Source: Sphingobium herbicidovorans (GTDB lineage: Bacteria; Pseudomonadota; Alphaproteobacteria; Sphingomonadales; Sphingomonadaceae). From it: a stretch of 64,000 nucleotides of DNA. The notes beneath the pieces were generated by a model. That model ran no database searches. It was given only the letters and a program-made list of their open reading frames with translations, and had not been told where the DNA came from. The position numbers and the translations under genes are program-made. The DNA lies in NCBI RefSeq assembly GCF_002080435.1, contig NZ_CP020539.1, forward strand, positions 248,001 to 312,000. The letters are read 5' to 3'. Below, one piece after another: positions 9,822-19,634 of this stretch (the stretch's first letter is position 1; every line of letters begins with the position of its first letter).

Positions 9822-10637
9822 ATGATGAAGAGTTCCCCGGCGGGCTGGCTGACCGCTTTTGCTCGACTGGGCTTCGCCGCGCGCGGCCTGGTCTATTTGC
9901 TTGTCGGGGGTATCGCGATAGACGCCGCTCTAAGTGGCGGCCGACCCAGCGACAATCAGGGGGTAATGGGAACAATGGCCGACAAGCCGGGCGGCCAGTT
10001 GTTACTGATACTCTGCGCCATCGGCTTTGCCGGCTATGCCTTCTGGCGGCTGACTGAAGCGGCGTTCGACCCCGAACATCGCGGACGGACCATGAAAGGC
10101 AAGTTCGACAGGGTCGGCTATGCGTTCAGCGGCGTCATTCATATTGGCCTTGCTCTTGCGGCCCTAAGGCTCGCCACGCGGGATGGTTCTTCGCCCAACG
10201 GCGCTCCGGGCGATGAAACCATGCGGGATTGGTCAGCCTGGCTGATGGATCAGCCCGCGGGTTTGGTTCTTCTGATGGTCGCAGCCGTGATGTTGTTAGC
10301 CACTGCGGGCGCACAGGCGATCAAGGCCTATAAAGCGAACTTTGATGAACTTGGCGGCGATGTTCCCGCCCCGGATAAGGTTCGCCTGTTGGGGCGAGCG
10401 GGCTATGCCGCGCGGGCGCTTGTCTTTGCCATGATGGCATGGTTCTTGTCGAATGTGGTGCTGCACCGCAATCCGGAAGAAGCGGGCGGATTGGGCGCGG
10501 CATTAAGGCAATTGCGGGCGCAGGACCAAGGACCGTTGTTACTGCTCATCGTAGCTGCAGGGCTGGCTCTCTTTGGCATTTTCAGCATTGTCGAGGCGCG
10601 CTATCGCCGCCTTCGTGTCGTCCCGCCGCATATGTGA
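9822..10637 (+). CDS. DUF1206 family membrane protein
   Basis: Integral membrane protein of about 271 residues. It shows the internally repeated DUF1206 layout: three similar two-helix modules, each opening with a pattern like ARLGFAARGLVYLLVG (residue 10 on), FDRVGYAFSGVIHIGLA (about 95) and LGRAGYAARALVFAMMA (about 190). The open frame begins at 9726, but CGGAGG at 9807-9812 points to the ATG at 9822 (a second ATG follows at 9825), which also places the first module right at the N-terminus. Function of the family is unknown. It is a single gene between divergent and convergent neighbours. Confidence 0.85.
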   Translation: MMKSSPAGWLTAFARLGFAARGLVYLLVGGIAIDAALSGGRPSDNQGVMGTMADKPGGQLLLILCAIGFAGYAFWRLTEAAFDPEHRGRTMKGKFDRVGYAFSGVIHIGLALAALRLATRDGSSPNGAPGDETMRDWSAWLMDQPAGLVLLMVAAVMLLATAGAQAIKAYKANFDELGGDVPAPDKVRLLGRAGYAARALVFAMMAWFLSNVVLHRNPEEAGGLGAALRQLRAQDQGPLLLLIVAAGLALFGIFSIVEARYRRLRVVPPHM

Positions 10638-10659
10638 ATATTCCGACAAGCCGACAGTT

Positions 10660-10935
10660 TCAGGACCTTTGCGACGAGGGGCTGGCGAGCCAGAGTGCGA
10701 TAAGCCATCCTGCCACCGCACAGCCGCCAAACCATATCAACCACATTGCCGCGTCCCCTGAAATGGCGATGAGCATGCCGGGGATAATTGCGCCCATTAG
10801 ATATGCGTGGCGCTTCGCCTTGCCAAGGCTGTTCGGCAGGGCATTGGCGCGCCTTCGCTTGGGATCGCCGAGCGCGAGAAGGACGACGAAGAAGATTGAC
10901 GCCGCAGTAGCGGTCACGGTCAGCGCCGCTATCAT
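10660..10935 (-). CDS. Small membrane protein, DUF3325-like (iron-uptake accessory)
   Basis: Protein of 91 residues with about three hydrophobic segments (residues 3-22, 46-58, 62-84) and a central basic stretch (GDPKRRR). Position and pattern match the small DUF3325 proteins that close siderophore-uptake operons. Its ATG at 10935 overlaps the stop of the PepSY gene in ATGA, so the genes are translationally coupled. The same open frame extends much further upstream, but that part is a shadow of the PepSY gene. Family assignment rests on context as much as on sequence; the second cassette (37005-37337) ends with a similar protein. Confidence 0.7.
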   Translation of the reverse strand: MIAALTVTATAASIFFVVLLALGDPKRRRANALPNSLGKAKRHAYLMGAIIPGMLIAISGDAAMWLIWFGGCAVAGWLIALWLASPSSQRS

Positions 10936-12517
10936 TCCGCTGCCTGAAACAGGATAGTTTGATCCGCGCTGCGGTCGCTTCGCTGCGAGGCGATCCGGGC
11001 AATTACCCAGCCCCCTGCCAGCAACAGGGCGATATCGACCGCTACTATTATCGGCTGCCCCTCGCTCAGTGCGACGTTCCAGCCCGGACCACCCATGAAC
11101 AGGCGGAGCAGCGGAAGAACGAGCATCAGCACACCGGTCGCGGCCTGCAGGAACGCGCTGAGCTTTGACCGGTCGGGCAGGAGAAATCCACCCAGGATGA
11201 TCGCCGCCGCCGCGATCAGAAATCCGGCGGGTGTCCAGAACAATGCCTGTCCTGACGACGTGGTCAGGAAAAACGCGACGGCGGTGCACAGGAGCGCGAG
11301 GGGTAATCCAAGGCCGATGATGGTCACGACACGATCCAGCCATCCCAATGATCGGGCCTCGGACGCTCGCCGCGCTACCCACAGGCGAAGCCCGGTCAAG
11401 GTCACGTAACACATTGCAAATCCAAGGCCGAACCAGACCGCCTTGGACAACAGGCCAGCGAAGTTGCCGAAATGCAGGGGCGACATGATCGCCGCGAGGG
11501 TGCCCCCTGCAGAAGGCTTTGCTCCGATCAGCGGCTTGACCTGTTCAAAGCGACCGTCCGCACCATGATAGAGCAGGCTGACTGGCACGATGCCGCCGTC
11601 TTCGGGGGGTGAAAGGTCGTTATCTTGGCGTCAGCCCGCGCGAAATTCTCGACCGTGACGAATGTCGGGATCTCACCCGTCCGCCGGATTGCGTCGCTGG
11701 TGACCCGGTCTAAGCCGCTCGTGGCGACAGGGCGGGGGTCCGCCTTGCCAGGATTGCCGAAGACGGTCTCGTTCAGCGCCTGAACATCCCCGCCAAATGC
11801 CGCCATGGCGACGATGGGCACGCCAACCGTCCCGAAAAAGGAAAAGAAGCTGCCCGTGAAGGCGAGTATGAAAGCGAAGGGCAGGCTCCACGTGCCTGCA
11901 ACGCTGTGACGGTCCCGATTGAACAGCACAGGGTTGGCCTTGCGTCTGAGCGTGAAGATGTCCTTGAAGAGATGGCGGTGGATCATCAATCCAGAGATCG
12001 CCGCGACCAGCATGGCGAGACCCAATATCCCGGTCAACAACAGACCCCAGGGATTGGGGACGTGCAGGCGCACATGGGTATCCACCAGGAAATGGCTCAA
12101 CGCGTCGTCGTTGCGCGGGCCGAACACCTCTTCGCCGGTGCCAGCCTGGCGATCCACCACCCGCCCATCGCGATCAACCTGATAATAGATGCCACGACTG
12201 ACGAAGGCGCCATCGGGTTCGGTTTCGTGGCGATGGAAAAAGGCCCCAAGCTCATGGTCGCCAACTTCGAAAAGATCGACGCCCTCATGATATTTTTTCG
12301 GCGTCTGAGCGCCCAGCGCTTCCACCGTGGGTCCGATCGGCCTTTCGAAGGCGGAAACGGTCGATACATGGCCGCCCGACCATATTCCGATCTCTTCAGC
12401 GAACACGGCCGCCGTGCCGGTCAGGATCACCGCATAGAGCACAAGACCAAGCAGGATGCCGGACCAGCCATGGACCGCCACCATCAGCTTCGTTTCATTT
12501 TTGGCGAGATGAATCAT
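10932..12517 (-). pseudogene. PepSY-associated TM helix protein, frameshifted
   Basis: Inner-membrane protein of the PepSY_TM family, proposed to act in reduction or release of iron from siderophores. The N-terminal part has the first helix (LMVAVHGWSGILLGLVLY), a periplasmic PepSY-like domain, and HxxxH-type segments (VDTHVRLHVPNPWG, GLMIHRHLFKD, NRDRHSVAGTW). The frame breaks at the G run 11604-11609 (plus strand): one added base joins ITTFHPP to EDGGIVPVSLLYHG and restores the C-terminal helices (to about 528 residues). It overlaps its neighbours on both sides by ATGA, so this is the middle gene of a three-gene operon. Intact coupling on both sides argues for a sequencing error rather than decay. 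Confidence 0.82.
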
Positions 12518-12834
12518 CTTCCTGCCATCTCCGTTGCCGATGGGCGATCAAGAAATTTGTGCGCAAGCAACCCGCCATGGATCAGCAAAAGCGCGAGTGC
12601 GACAAGCGTGACACGTCCTATACGGCGGTCGAGACAGGCGTGAAAGAAGAGTACTGCCCAGATCAGCGGCGCCAGCACAAGCGGCAGGACCAGATTATCT
12701 ATCCCCGCCCGACCGCCGGGCAGCCAAAGCGCCATGCCAGCCATCATGATGATGGTCACCACGATCGCCCCAGGTCCCGCGAGGAGGGCGCGAATCCAAC
12801 GATCTCTGCTTCCGGCCACGGCTTTCCCAGTCAT
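12514..12834 (-). CDS. Small membrane protein, DUF3649-like, first gene of PepSY cassette
   Basis: Protein of 106 residues with three to four hydrophobic segments (about residues 14-36, 46-66, 74-92). It occupies the place that DUF3649 proteins hold in siderophore-uptake operons, directly before a PepSY_TM gene, and overlaps that gene by ATGA. The matching gene of the second cassette is at 38851-39138. Sequence resemblance to DUF3649 is modest, so the call depends on gene order. A Fur-box-like site lies 29 bases upstream of the ATG. Unlike the second cassette, no TonB receptor precedes it. Confidence 0.6.
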   Translation of the reverse strand: MTGKAVAGSRDRWIRALLAGPGAIVVTIIMMAGMALWLPGGRAGIDNLVLPLVLAPLIWAVLFFHACLDRRIGRVTLVALALLLIHGGLLAHKFLDRPSATEMAGR

Positions 12835-12862
12835 GACTCCCTAATAGACATAGGTCGTCATG

Positions 12863-12879
12863 ATGCAAGTCATTAGCAT
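12863..12879. promoter_or_regulatory. Fur-box-like operator upstream of the first PepSY cassette
   Basis: The imperfect palindrome ATGCAAGTCATTAGCAT pairs six of eight positions around a central C and resembles the TGCAAATnATTnGCATT form of Fur sites seen in iron-uptake genes of many proteobacteria. It lies 29 bases before the first ATG of the cassette, where a repressor would block transcription. Iron-controlled expression is an inference. Confidence 0.45.
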
Positions 12880-12982
12880 TAACTGCAATAAACCGTGCTT
12901 CTGATAGCGGCATCGGCGTGCGCGAAACTTCGGTCTGGCAGCGCAGCGTCTCGATAAGGTTGGCTCCCCAAAGCGCCCATTC

Positions 12983-14347
12983 TCAAAAATCCGCGCCGAT
13001 GACGCGATAAAGCGTTATCCGGTTCTGGATAAGAGCAAGATCCGTGGCGATTGCGCTACGCCGCGCAGAATAGAGCGACCGCTGGTTGATCAGAGTGGTC
13101 AGGAACGGATCGATGCCTGCGCGGTAACGCTGCTCGGTCAGCGCGTAGGCTTGCTCGTTGGAGGTTACGAGCGCCTGTTGCGCGCGCTGCTGGTCGGAGA
13201 TCGTGCCTGCACGGGCCAGTGCGTCGGCCACTTCCCGGAATGCGCTCTGGATCGCACCTTCATAGCTGGCGAGTGCGGCGTCGCGCTGCGCCTTGCTGTA
13301 CTGGACATTGGCCTGCACGCCGCCGCCAAAGATTGGCAAGCTGGCCGATGGCGTCGCCGACCAGCTGAAAGCATCGCCAGTGAAAAGGGAGGATAGAGCC
13401 GAGCTGGCGACGCCGATTGCGCTGGTCAGGCTGATCTTGGGGAACATGGCTGCGCGGGCAGCGCCGATATCTGCATTGGCAGCCTGCAACCGATGTTCGG
13501 CCTGTAACACATCGGGCCGTTGCAACAGGATGTCGGAGGACAAGCCTGCGGGCGCCTGCGCCGTGGATCCGATCAGCGCGTCCAGCGACGGGGGCAGCAA
13601 CGCGTCCGCTACGGGGGCCCCGGCAAGCAAATCAATGGCGTTGCGATCTTGCGCCACCTGGGTCATCGCTGCGGCCACATCAGACCGCGCTTGTTCCACC
13701 AGAGTCTCCGCCTGATGGACGTCCAGCTTGCCGGTAAGGCCGACGCCATTGAGGGAGCGGGTAAGCGCCAATGTCCGCTCGGCGCTGGCCAAAGTGTCTC
13801 GCGAAAGGGCCAGCAACTGCTGGTCGGCGGCAAGCGTTGCGTAAGCGCTCGCGGTTTCGCCGACCAGCGCAATGCGGGCAGCGCGAGCGCCCTCCTCCGT
13901 CGCCAGATAGGATTGCAATGCAGACTCAGACAAATTGCGCAGGCGGCCGAACAGGTCGATTTCGAACGCGGTGAAGCCTATGTCGGCGCTGTAGCTGTCC
14001 TGCCGCTGGCCATCGCGACGGGCGAATGTCCCGCCCGCGTCACCCGTTATCGCAGGAAGCTGGGCGGCGCGCTGGATGCGATACTGGGCGCGGGCGGCCA
14101 GCACATTGGCCAGCGTGGCGCGCAGGTCGCGATTATTGGCCAGCGCACCTTCTATGACGGTGCGCAGCCGATTGTCGCCGATTAAGGCGGTCCAGGCGAA
14201 GCCGGCTTTCTGCGCTGCATCGGTCGCGGGATATGCCGGCCCGCTGGGCCAAGCGGGCGGCACGGGCGCCGCCGGGCGTTCATAGGCGGGGGCAAGGTTG
14301 CACGCGGTCAGCGCAACGGTGGCGCTCAGGGCGATAAGGCGCATCAT
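12983..14347 (-). CDS. NodT-family RND efflux outer membrane lipoprotein
   Basis: TolC/OprM-like channel of about 454 residues. The signal peptide ends in a lipobox (LTAC, about residue 16), so the mature N-terminal cysteine should be lipidated. It shows the doubled OEP repeats and helical barrel residues of the family, e.g. LQRPDVLQAEHRLQAANADIGAARA (shortened here to LQRPDVLQAEHRL) and FPKISLTS. The ATG at 14347 overlaps the stop of the RND pump by ATGA; a second ATG follows at 14344. It is the last gene of the MFP-RND-OMF operon and supplies the outer-membrane exit duct. Which drugs are exported is unknown. Confidence 0.93.
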   Translation of the reverse strand: MMRLIALSATVALTACNLAPAYERPAAPVPPAWPSGPAYPATDAAQKAGFAWTALIGDNRLRTVIEGALANNRDLRATLANVLAARAQYRIQRAAQLPAITGDAGGTFARRDGQRQDSYSADIGFTAFEIDLFGRLRNLSESALQSYLATEEGARAARIALVGETASAYATLAADQQLLALSRDTLASAERTLALTRSLNGVGLTGKLDVHQAETLVEQARSDVAAAMTQVAQDRNAIDLLAGAPVADALLPPSLDALIGSTAQAPAGLSSDILLQRPDVLQAEHRLQAANADIGAARAAMFPKISLTSAIGVASSALSSLFTGDAFSWSATPSASLPIFGGGVQANVQYSKAQRDAALASYEGAIQSAFREVADALARAGTISDQQRAQQALVTSNEQAYALTEQRYRAGIDPFLTTLINQRSLYSARRSAIATDLALIQNRITLYRVIGADF

Positions 14348-17300
14348 GCCAGCACCTCGGTTCCGGCAGCGGGCGGGCCGCTCTTGCGTGTGAAAAGCCG
14401 CATGATCGTGAAGAAGCATAGCGGGACGTAAAAGATCGCCAGCACCGTTCCTGTCAGCATGCCGCCTGCGACCGCAGTGCCGATGGAGAGGCGGCTCTGC
14501 GCGCCCGCTCCACTCGCCAGGGCGAGCGGCAGGACGCCCGCGATGAAGGCGAGCGATGTCATGATGATCGGACGGAAGCGCAGCTTGGCGGCTTCAATCG
14601 CCGCGCTCATTGCGTCCTTGCCCTGCCGGTAGGCAAGCTCGGCAAATTCGACGATGAGGATCGCGTTTTTGGCGGCCAGCCCCATGGTGGTGAGAAGGCC
14701 GACCTGGAAGAAAATATTGTTTTCCAGCCCTCTGGCCCACACCGCGATGACCGCACCGACCAATCCAAGCGGAATGACGAACAATACCGCCAGCGGCACC
14801 GACCAGCTTTCGTATAGAGCGGCCAGGCAGAGGAAGACCACCACCACCGACAGCGAATAGAGCAGGGGCGCCTGCCCGCCTGAAAGCTGCTCTTGATAGG
14901 ACAGGCCGCTCCAGGAATAGCTTGTTCCGGCAGGCAGCTGTTGTTGCAGGCGGATCATTTCGGTCATCGCCTCGCCCGAACTGGCGCCGGGCGCGGCCTG
15001 TCCCTGTAGCTCGTAGGATGGCTGACCGTTGAAACGGGCGACAGTCGATGGCCCCATTTCCCAATGTGTTGTGGCAAAGGCGGAAAACGGCACCATCTCG
15101 CCGGTCGAAGCGGACCGCACCTGCCAGTTTTGAATGTCCGTCGGCAGGGCGCGATAGGGCGCGTCAGCCTGAAGGAAAACGCGCTTCACGCGGCCTCGAT
15201 CGACGAAATCATTGACATATGTGCTGCCCCAGGCGGAACTGAGCACATCGTCCACATCGCCTTGCGCCAGACCCAGAACGGCCAGCTTCTCGCTGTCGAT
15301 ATCGACTTTAAGCTGCGGCGTATCCTCCAGCGTGGCGGCTCGTACGCCCGCAAGCAGCGGGCTTTGCGCCGCAGCCGCCAGCAATTGGTTGCGCAACGCC
15401 AGGAACCGTTCGCGGCTAAGGCCGCTGCTGTTCAGCAATTCGAATGTGAAGCCGTTCGATTGCCCCAGGCCGCGGATGGACGGCGGCGTCATTGCCAATA
15501 TCTTTGCGTCGCGAATAGCCGCAAGCTGTTTGGTGGCTCGAGCCGCGATCTCGCTTGCGCTGTTGACCTTGCCCTTGCGGTCATCCCAGGGGGCCAGGTT
15601 GACAAAGCCCATGGCGGTGTTCTCACCTTGTCCGGCAAAGCTGAAACCCTGCGCTATGAATATGCTCTCGACATTCTCGGCTTCGTCGTTCTGAAAATAA
15701 TTGCGGACGCTTTCGATAGTTTGAGCGGTGCGCGAGGATTTGGCGCCGGCCGGCAAGGTGATCTGCACCATCACCTGCCCCTGATCCTCCACCGGCAGGA
15801 AGCTGCTGGGCAAACGTACGAAGAGCAGCGCGAGGATGCCGATGATCAGCAGATAGACGCCCCAGAACAGCACGCGCCGGTGCATGATCTTTTCCAACCG
15901 CCGCATATAGCCGCCGGTCACCCGTTCGAACCAGCGGTTGAAGCGGCCCGCCCATCCCTGTTGCCGCCGTTCCTCGCTGCTTGGCTTCAAAAGGGTGGCG
16001 CATAGCGCGGGCGAAAGGATCAGCGCGACGACGACAGACAACAGCATGGACGAAACGATGGTGATCGAGAATTGACGGTAAATAACGCCTGTCGATCCGC
16101 CAAAGAACGCCATGGGAAGCAGGACCGCCGACAGGACGAGCGCAATGCCCACCAGCGCGCCGCCAATCTCTCCCATCGACTTGATCGTCGCGGCGCGAGC
16201 ATCCAGCTCTTCCTCGTGCATCACCCGCTCGACATTTTCGACCACCACGATCGCATCATCGACCAGAAGGCCGATAGACAGCACCATGCCGAACAGGGTG
16301 AGCGTGTTGATGGAATAGCCGAACAGGGCCAGCACGCCGAAAGTGCCGAGCAGAACGACTGGCACCGCGATCGCGGGGATCAATGTCGCGCGCCAGCTTT
16401 GCAGGAACACGAACATGACGACCACGACCAGCCCGACCGCCTCAATCAGCGTCTGTATGACTTCCTCGACTGACAGGCGAATGAACGGCGTCGTGTCGCG
16501 CGGGAAAGCGATCTTATAGCCGTGGGGCAGGTTGGCCGATAGTTCGGCAACCTTGGCCTTTACCAGTTCGGCCGTCTTCAGCGCGTCCGCAGCCGGTGCG
16601 AGCTGCAACGCCACGCCCGATCCGGGGTGGCCATCAAGCGCCGCCGACGAGGTGTAGCTTTCGTTGCCCAACTCGACCCGCGCGACGTCGGAGAGATGAA
16701 CCACCGATCCGTCGCTTTGCGTCTTGACGATGATGTTGCGAAACTGTTCGGGTGTTTCCAGCCGCGCGCGGGCTCTGACGGTTGCGTTGAGCTGCTGTCC
16801 CGCCGGCGCGGGATCCGCCCCGATCTGCCCGGCGGACACCTCGACATTCTGCGCCCGGATGGCGTTTTCCACATCCGATGGCATCAGTTTGACCGTGGCG
16901 AGTTTATAGGGGTCGAGCCAGATGCGCATGGCATATTGAGATCCGAAGATCTGCACCGACCCTATCCCTTCAATCCGGGATATCGGGTCCTGGAAATTGT
17001 TGACCAGATAGTCCGAGATGTCCGTCTGCGTCGATCGGTCCGTACTGTCGTACAGGGCGACCAGCATCAGGAAGTCGGTCTGCGATTTGGTGACGGAAAG
17101 CCCCTGCTGCTGCACCGCATTGGGCAGGCGGCTCAATGCCTGCTGCACCTTGTTTTGCACCTGTACCTGGGCAGTGTCGGGATCTGTGCCCTTGGTGAAG
17201 GTCACCGTGATCCGCGACTGTCCGTTGGCAGTCGATGTCGATGAGAAATACATAAGGCCGTCGATGCCGGTCAGCTGCTGCTCGATGACCTGGGTGACGC

Positions 17301-17481
17301 TGGTTTCGACAGTGTCGGCTGACGCACCGGGATAATTGGCGCTGATGTTCACGGACGGAGGCGCGATGTCGGGATATTGAGCGATCGGCAGCGAGAGCAT
17401 GGCGCCCAGGCCGGCGAGCATGATGCCGATCGCGATGACCCAGGCGAAGATGGGTCGTTCGATGAAATAGCGGCTGAGCAT
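14344..17481 (-). CDS. RND multidrug efflux pump, HAE1 (AcrB/MexB) family
   Basis: Proton-driven inner-membrane pump of 1045 residues, full length for the family. It opens with the typical FIERPIFAWVIAI, has the proton-relay aspartate pair in LLVDDAIVVVENVERVM (about residue 410), and the second-half signature AAKNAILIVEFA (about 930). Two large periplasmic loops lie between TM1/2 and TM7/8. It sits between the membrane fusion gene (gap seven bases) and the outer membrane gene (ATGA overlap), a complete tripartite exporter. The divergent two-component system at 18900-21000 is the likely regulator. Confidence 0.95.
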   Translation of the reverse strand: MLSRYFIERPIFAWVIAIGIMLAGLGAMLSLPIAQYPDIAPPSVNISANYPGASADTVETSVTQVIEQQLTGIDGLMYFSSTSTANGQSRITVTFTKGTDPDTAQVQVQNKVQQALSRLPNAVQQQGLSVTKSQTDFLMLVALYDSTDRSTQTDISDYLVNNFQDPISRIEGIGSVQIFGSQYAMRIWLDPYKLATVKLMPSDVENAIRAQNVEVSAGQIGADPAPAGQQLNATVRARARLETPEQFRNIIVKTQSDGSVVHLSDVARVELGNESYTSSAALDGHPGSGVALQLAPAADALKTAELVKAKVAELSANLPHGYKIAFPRDTTPFIRLSVEEVIQTLIEAVGLVVVVMFVFLQSWRATLIPAIAVPVVLLGTFGVLALFGYSINTLTLFGMVLSIGLLVDDAIVVVENVERVMHEEELDARAATIKSMGEIGGALVGIALVLSAVLLPMAFFGGSTGVIYRQFSITIVSSMLLSVVVALILSPALCATLLKPSSEERRQQGWAGRFNRWFERVTGGYMRRLEKIMHRRVLFWGVYLLIIGILALLFVRLPSSFLPVEDQGQVMVQITLPAGAKSSRTAQTIESVRNYFQNDEAENVESIFIAQGFSFAGQGENTAMGFVNLAPWDDRKGKVNSASEIAARATKQLAAIRDAKILAMTPPSIRGLGQSNGFTFELLNSSGLSRERFLALRNQLLAAAAQSPLLAGVRAATLEDTPQLKVDIDSEKLAVLGLAQGDVDDVLSSAWGSTYVNDFVDRGRVKRVFLQADAPYRALPTDIQNWQVRSASTGEMVPFSAFATTHWEMGPSTVARFNGQPSYELQGQAAPGASSGEAMTEMIRLQQQLPAGTSYSWSGLSYQEQLSGGQAPLLYSLSVVVVFLCLAALYESWSVPLAVLFVIPLGLVGAVIAVWARGLENNIFFQVGLLTTMGLAAKNAILIVEFAELAYRQGKDAMSAAIEAAKLRFRPIIMTSLAFIAGVLPLALASGAGAQSRLSIGTAVAGGMLTGTVLAIFYVPLCFFTIMRLFTRKSGPPAAGTEVLA

Positions 17482-17488
17482 TTGAGGC

Positions 17489-18646
17489 CTACTTGCTCTG
17501 GCCGATGGTGGCCGGACGCACCGTGTCGCCGGGCCGGACCTTCTCTGTCCCCTCGACGATCAACCTGTCGCCAGCCTTCAGCCCGGCAGTGACGAGCCAT
17601 TTGTCACCGATCGCCTCTGCCGCGGTTACGGTTCGCAGCTCTACTTTGTTCGCTTTGGTGACGACGAGTGCGGTCGCATTTCCTTTGGGATCGCGGCTGA
17701 TGCCCTGTTGCGGCGCCAATATGCCGCCCGGCACGACAGACTGCGGCGCAACGACGCGCACGAACATGCCGGGCAGCAGCAGGTTGTCGGGGTTGGGAAA
17801 ACGGGCGCGCAGGGTGACCGTGCCGCTGTCGGGATCGACGATGGGCTCGGCGAATTCGATCCGGCCTTCCAGTGGATAATCGCTGCCGTCGTCCAGCTTC
17901 AGACGGATAGTCGCGCTGGCCGGTAGCGTCTTGCCTGCGGCAAGCGAGCGGCGCAGCGCCAGAAGCTGTGCGCTCGACTGCGTGATATCCACGAATATGG
18001 GGTCGAGTTGCTGGATGGTGGCGAGCGGCGTCGCCTGGCTGGCCGTGACCAGCGCGCCGGGCGTCATCATCGAACGACCGATCCGGCCACTGATGGGCGC
18101 CCGGACTTCCGTGAAGCGCAGGTTTATGCCTGCGGTCTGAAGCGAGGCGCGCGCCTGCTGCACCGCTGCGCCTGCCTGCCGGGCCGCTGCCAGCACATCG
18201 TCCCGGTCCTGCGCGCTCACTGCTTCGGTCTGCCCCAACGCCTGATACCGGCGCGCCTTGGCCTGTGCGGCAACGGCAGTCGCCTGCGCATTGGCCAGCG
18301 CTGCTTGCGCCTCGTCCCGCGATGCGCGGTAAAGCGAGGGGTCGATCTGATACAAAGGCTGTCCGGCCCGAACGTAGGAGCCTTCGGCGAAGAGCCGCTT
18401 TTGGATGATCCCTGTGATCTGAGGTCGAACTTCGGACATCATCGTCGACGCCGTGCGGCCGGGCAGCTCGGTCGATACCGTCACATCCTGTGCCTGCAAC
18501 GTCACGACGCCTACTTCCGTCAGCCTTTTTTCAGGCGGCTTGTTCTCGCCGCAGCCGCTGGCGAGCAGGCATAGCGCCGCAGCTACCGGCGCAATACGCG
18601 ACAGAGGGAGAAAAGCGACAGGGCGCAACAACATGGCGGCAGGCAT
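17489..18646 (-). CDS. RND efflux periplasmic adaptor (membrane fusion lipoprotein)
   Basis: AcrA/MexA-like adaptor of about 385 residues. A signal peptide with lipobox (LLASGC, about residue 31) anchors it to the inner membrane. Family landmarks follow: LPGRTASTMMSEVRPQITG, a short alpha hairpin rich in Ala and Gln, and the barrel region LRFTEVRAPISGRIGRS. The open frame extends upstream to 18901, but the ATG at 18646 directly precedes the signal peptide; an alternative is the ATG at 18634. It is the first gene of the efflux operon, with the promoter in the gap shared with the response regulator. Confidence 0.92.
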   Translation of the reverse strand: MPAAMLLRPVAFLPLSRIAPVAAALCLLASGCGENKPPEKRLTEVGVVTLQAQDVTVSTELPGRTASTMMSEVRPQITGIIQKRLFAEGSYVRAGQPLYQIDPSLYRASRDEAQAALANAQATAVAAQAKARRYQALGQTEAVSAQDRDDVLAAARQAGAAVQQARASLQTAGINLRFTEVRAPISGRIGRSMMTPGALVTASQATPLATIQQLDPIFVDITQSSAQLLALRRSLAAGKTLPASATIRLKLDDGSDYPLEGRIEFAEPIVDPDSGTVTLRARFPNPDNLLLPGMFVRVVAPQSVVPGGILAPQQGISRDPKGNATALVVTKANKVELRTVTAAEAIGDKWLVTAGLKAGDRLIVEGTEKVRPGDTVRPATIGQSK

Positions 18647-18824
18647 TCCAATGACAATTCGGCAATTCGGAAACTTCACCCGGCGCAGGGGGAGGGAGGG
18701 AAGCGCCGGGTGAAGCACGGCCCCTGGTCTGACGATCGTCAGACCGGCAGGGTGCCGACCATCCCTATTTGCCGCGCGTCGCGCGTCTTCATAGAGGAAA
18801 GATGTGCCATTGTGCATCGCAACA

Positions 18825-18842
18825 TGTCGAAATGTATCGACA
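18825..18842. promoter_or_regulatory. Inverted repeat between the RND operon and its response regulator
   Basis: TGTCGA (18825-18830) and TCGACA (18837-18842) form a perfect six-base inverted repeat with a six-base spacer. It lies 58 bases before the response-regulator ATG and about 180 bases before the adaptor ATG. A role as operator for the response regulator is inferred from position only. Confidence 0.35.
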
Positions 18843-18899
18843 CGTATCAAGTGGCTGTAGGACGCAGACTTTCTGCGGTGGAATGGGTAGAATAGCCCC

Positions 18900-19634
18900 A
18901 TGCCAGAGCATCCAAACAGCCGTCAGCCACGCTTGATCGTCGTCGATGACGATCCCGATATCAGGGACTTGATCGTCAGGCAGCTGCGGCAGGACCATTA
19001 TGAAGTCCTGTCGGCGGGCGGCGTATCCGAATTTAAAGCAGCGCTCGTCGAACAGCGTATCGACCTGATCGTGCTGGACCTCAATCTGCCGGACGGTGAC
19101 GGCCTGGAACTGTGCCGGGAATTACGTGGTCAGGGCAACGATGTCCGGATCATCATGGTTTCCGCGCGGGGGAGCGCGATCGATCGGGTGCTGGGCCTGG
19201 AACTGGGGGCGGATGATTATCTGACCAAGCCTTTCGAGCCTCGCGAATTGCTGGTGCGAGTCCGCAACCTTCTGCGCCGGGCGCAGCCCGATGATGCCGA
19301 GCGTCAGCGCAACAAGGGTGCGCGCGTCGCATGCTTCGGGCCGTGGCGCCTCGACCTGTTCCAACGCAGGCTGATCGCTCAGGATAATCGCCTGGTTATG
19401 CTTTCGTCGGCAGAGTTTCGCCTGTTGTCGCGATTCATCGAAGAACCCAACGTCGTTCTGTCGCGGGAAAATCTGGTGCCTGAACGGCGGGTGACGGCGG
19501 CGTTCGACCGATCCATAGACCTTCAGGTCAGTCGGCTGCGGCAGAAGCTGGCAGGCGCGCCGGGCGGCGAGGAACTGATCCTGACCGTTCGTGGCGAAGG
19601 CTATGTGCTGGCAACGCCGGTATCCTACGAATGA
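18900..19634 (+). CDS. OmpR-family response regulator
   Basis: Two-domain regulator of 244 residues. The receiver has the acidic pair in VVDDDPD (about residues 15-21), the phosphorylated aspartate in IVLDLNLPDGDG (about 60) and the conserved lysine in YLTKPFEPRELL (about 110). The C-terminal winged helix runs from about 145 to 240 and ends in the usual TVRGEGYVLATP. It overlaps the histidine kinase gene by ATGA and is divergent from the RND operon, so it probably controls that operon. The ATG at 18900 has no strong ribosome binding site. Confidence 0.92.
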   Translation: MPEHPNSRQPRLIVVDDDPDIRDLIVRQLRQDHYEVLSAGGVSEFKAALVEQRIDLIVLDLNLPDGDGLELCRELRGQGNDVRIIMVSARGSAIDRVLGLELGADDYLTKPFEPRELLVRVRNLLRRAQPDDAERQRNKGARVACFGPWRLDLFQRRLIAQDNRLVMLSSAEFRLLSRFIEEPNVVLSRENLVPERRVTAAFDRSIDLQVSRLRQKLAGAPGGEELILTVRGEGYVLATPVSYE

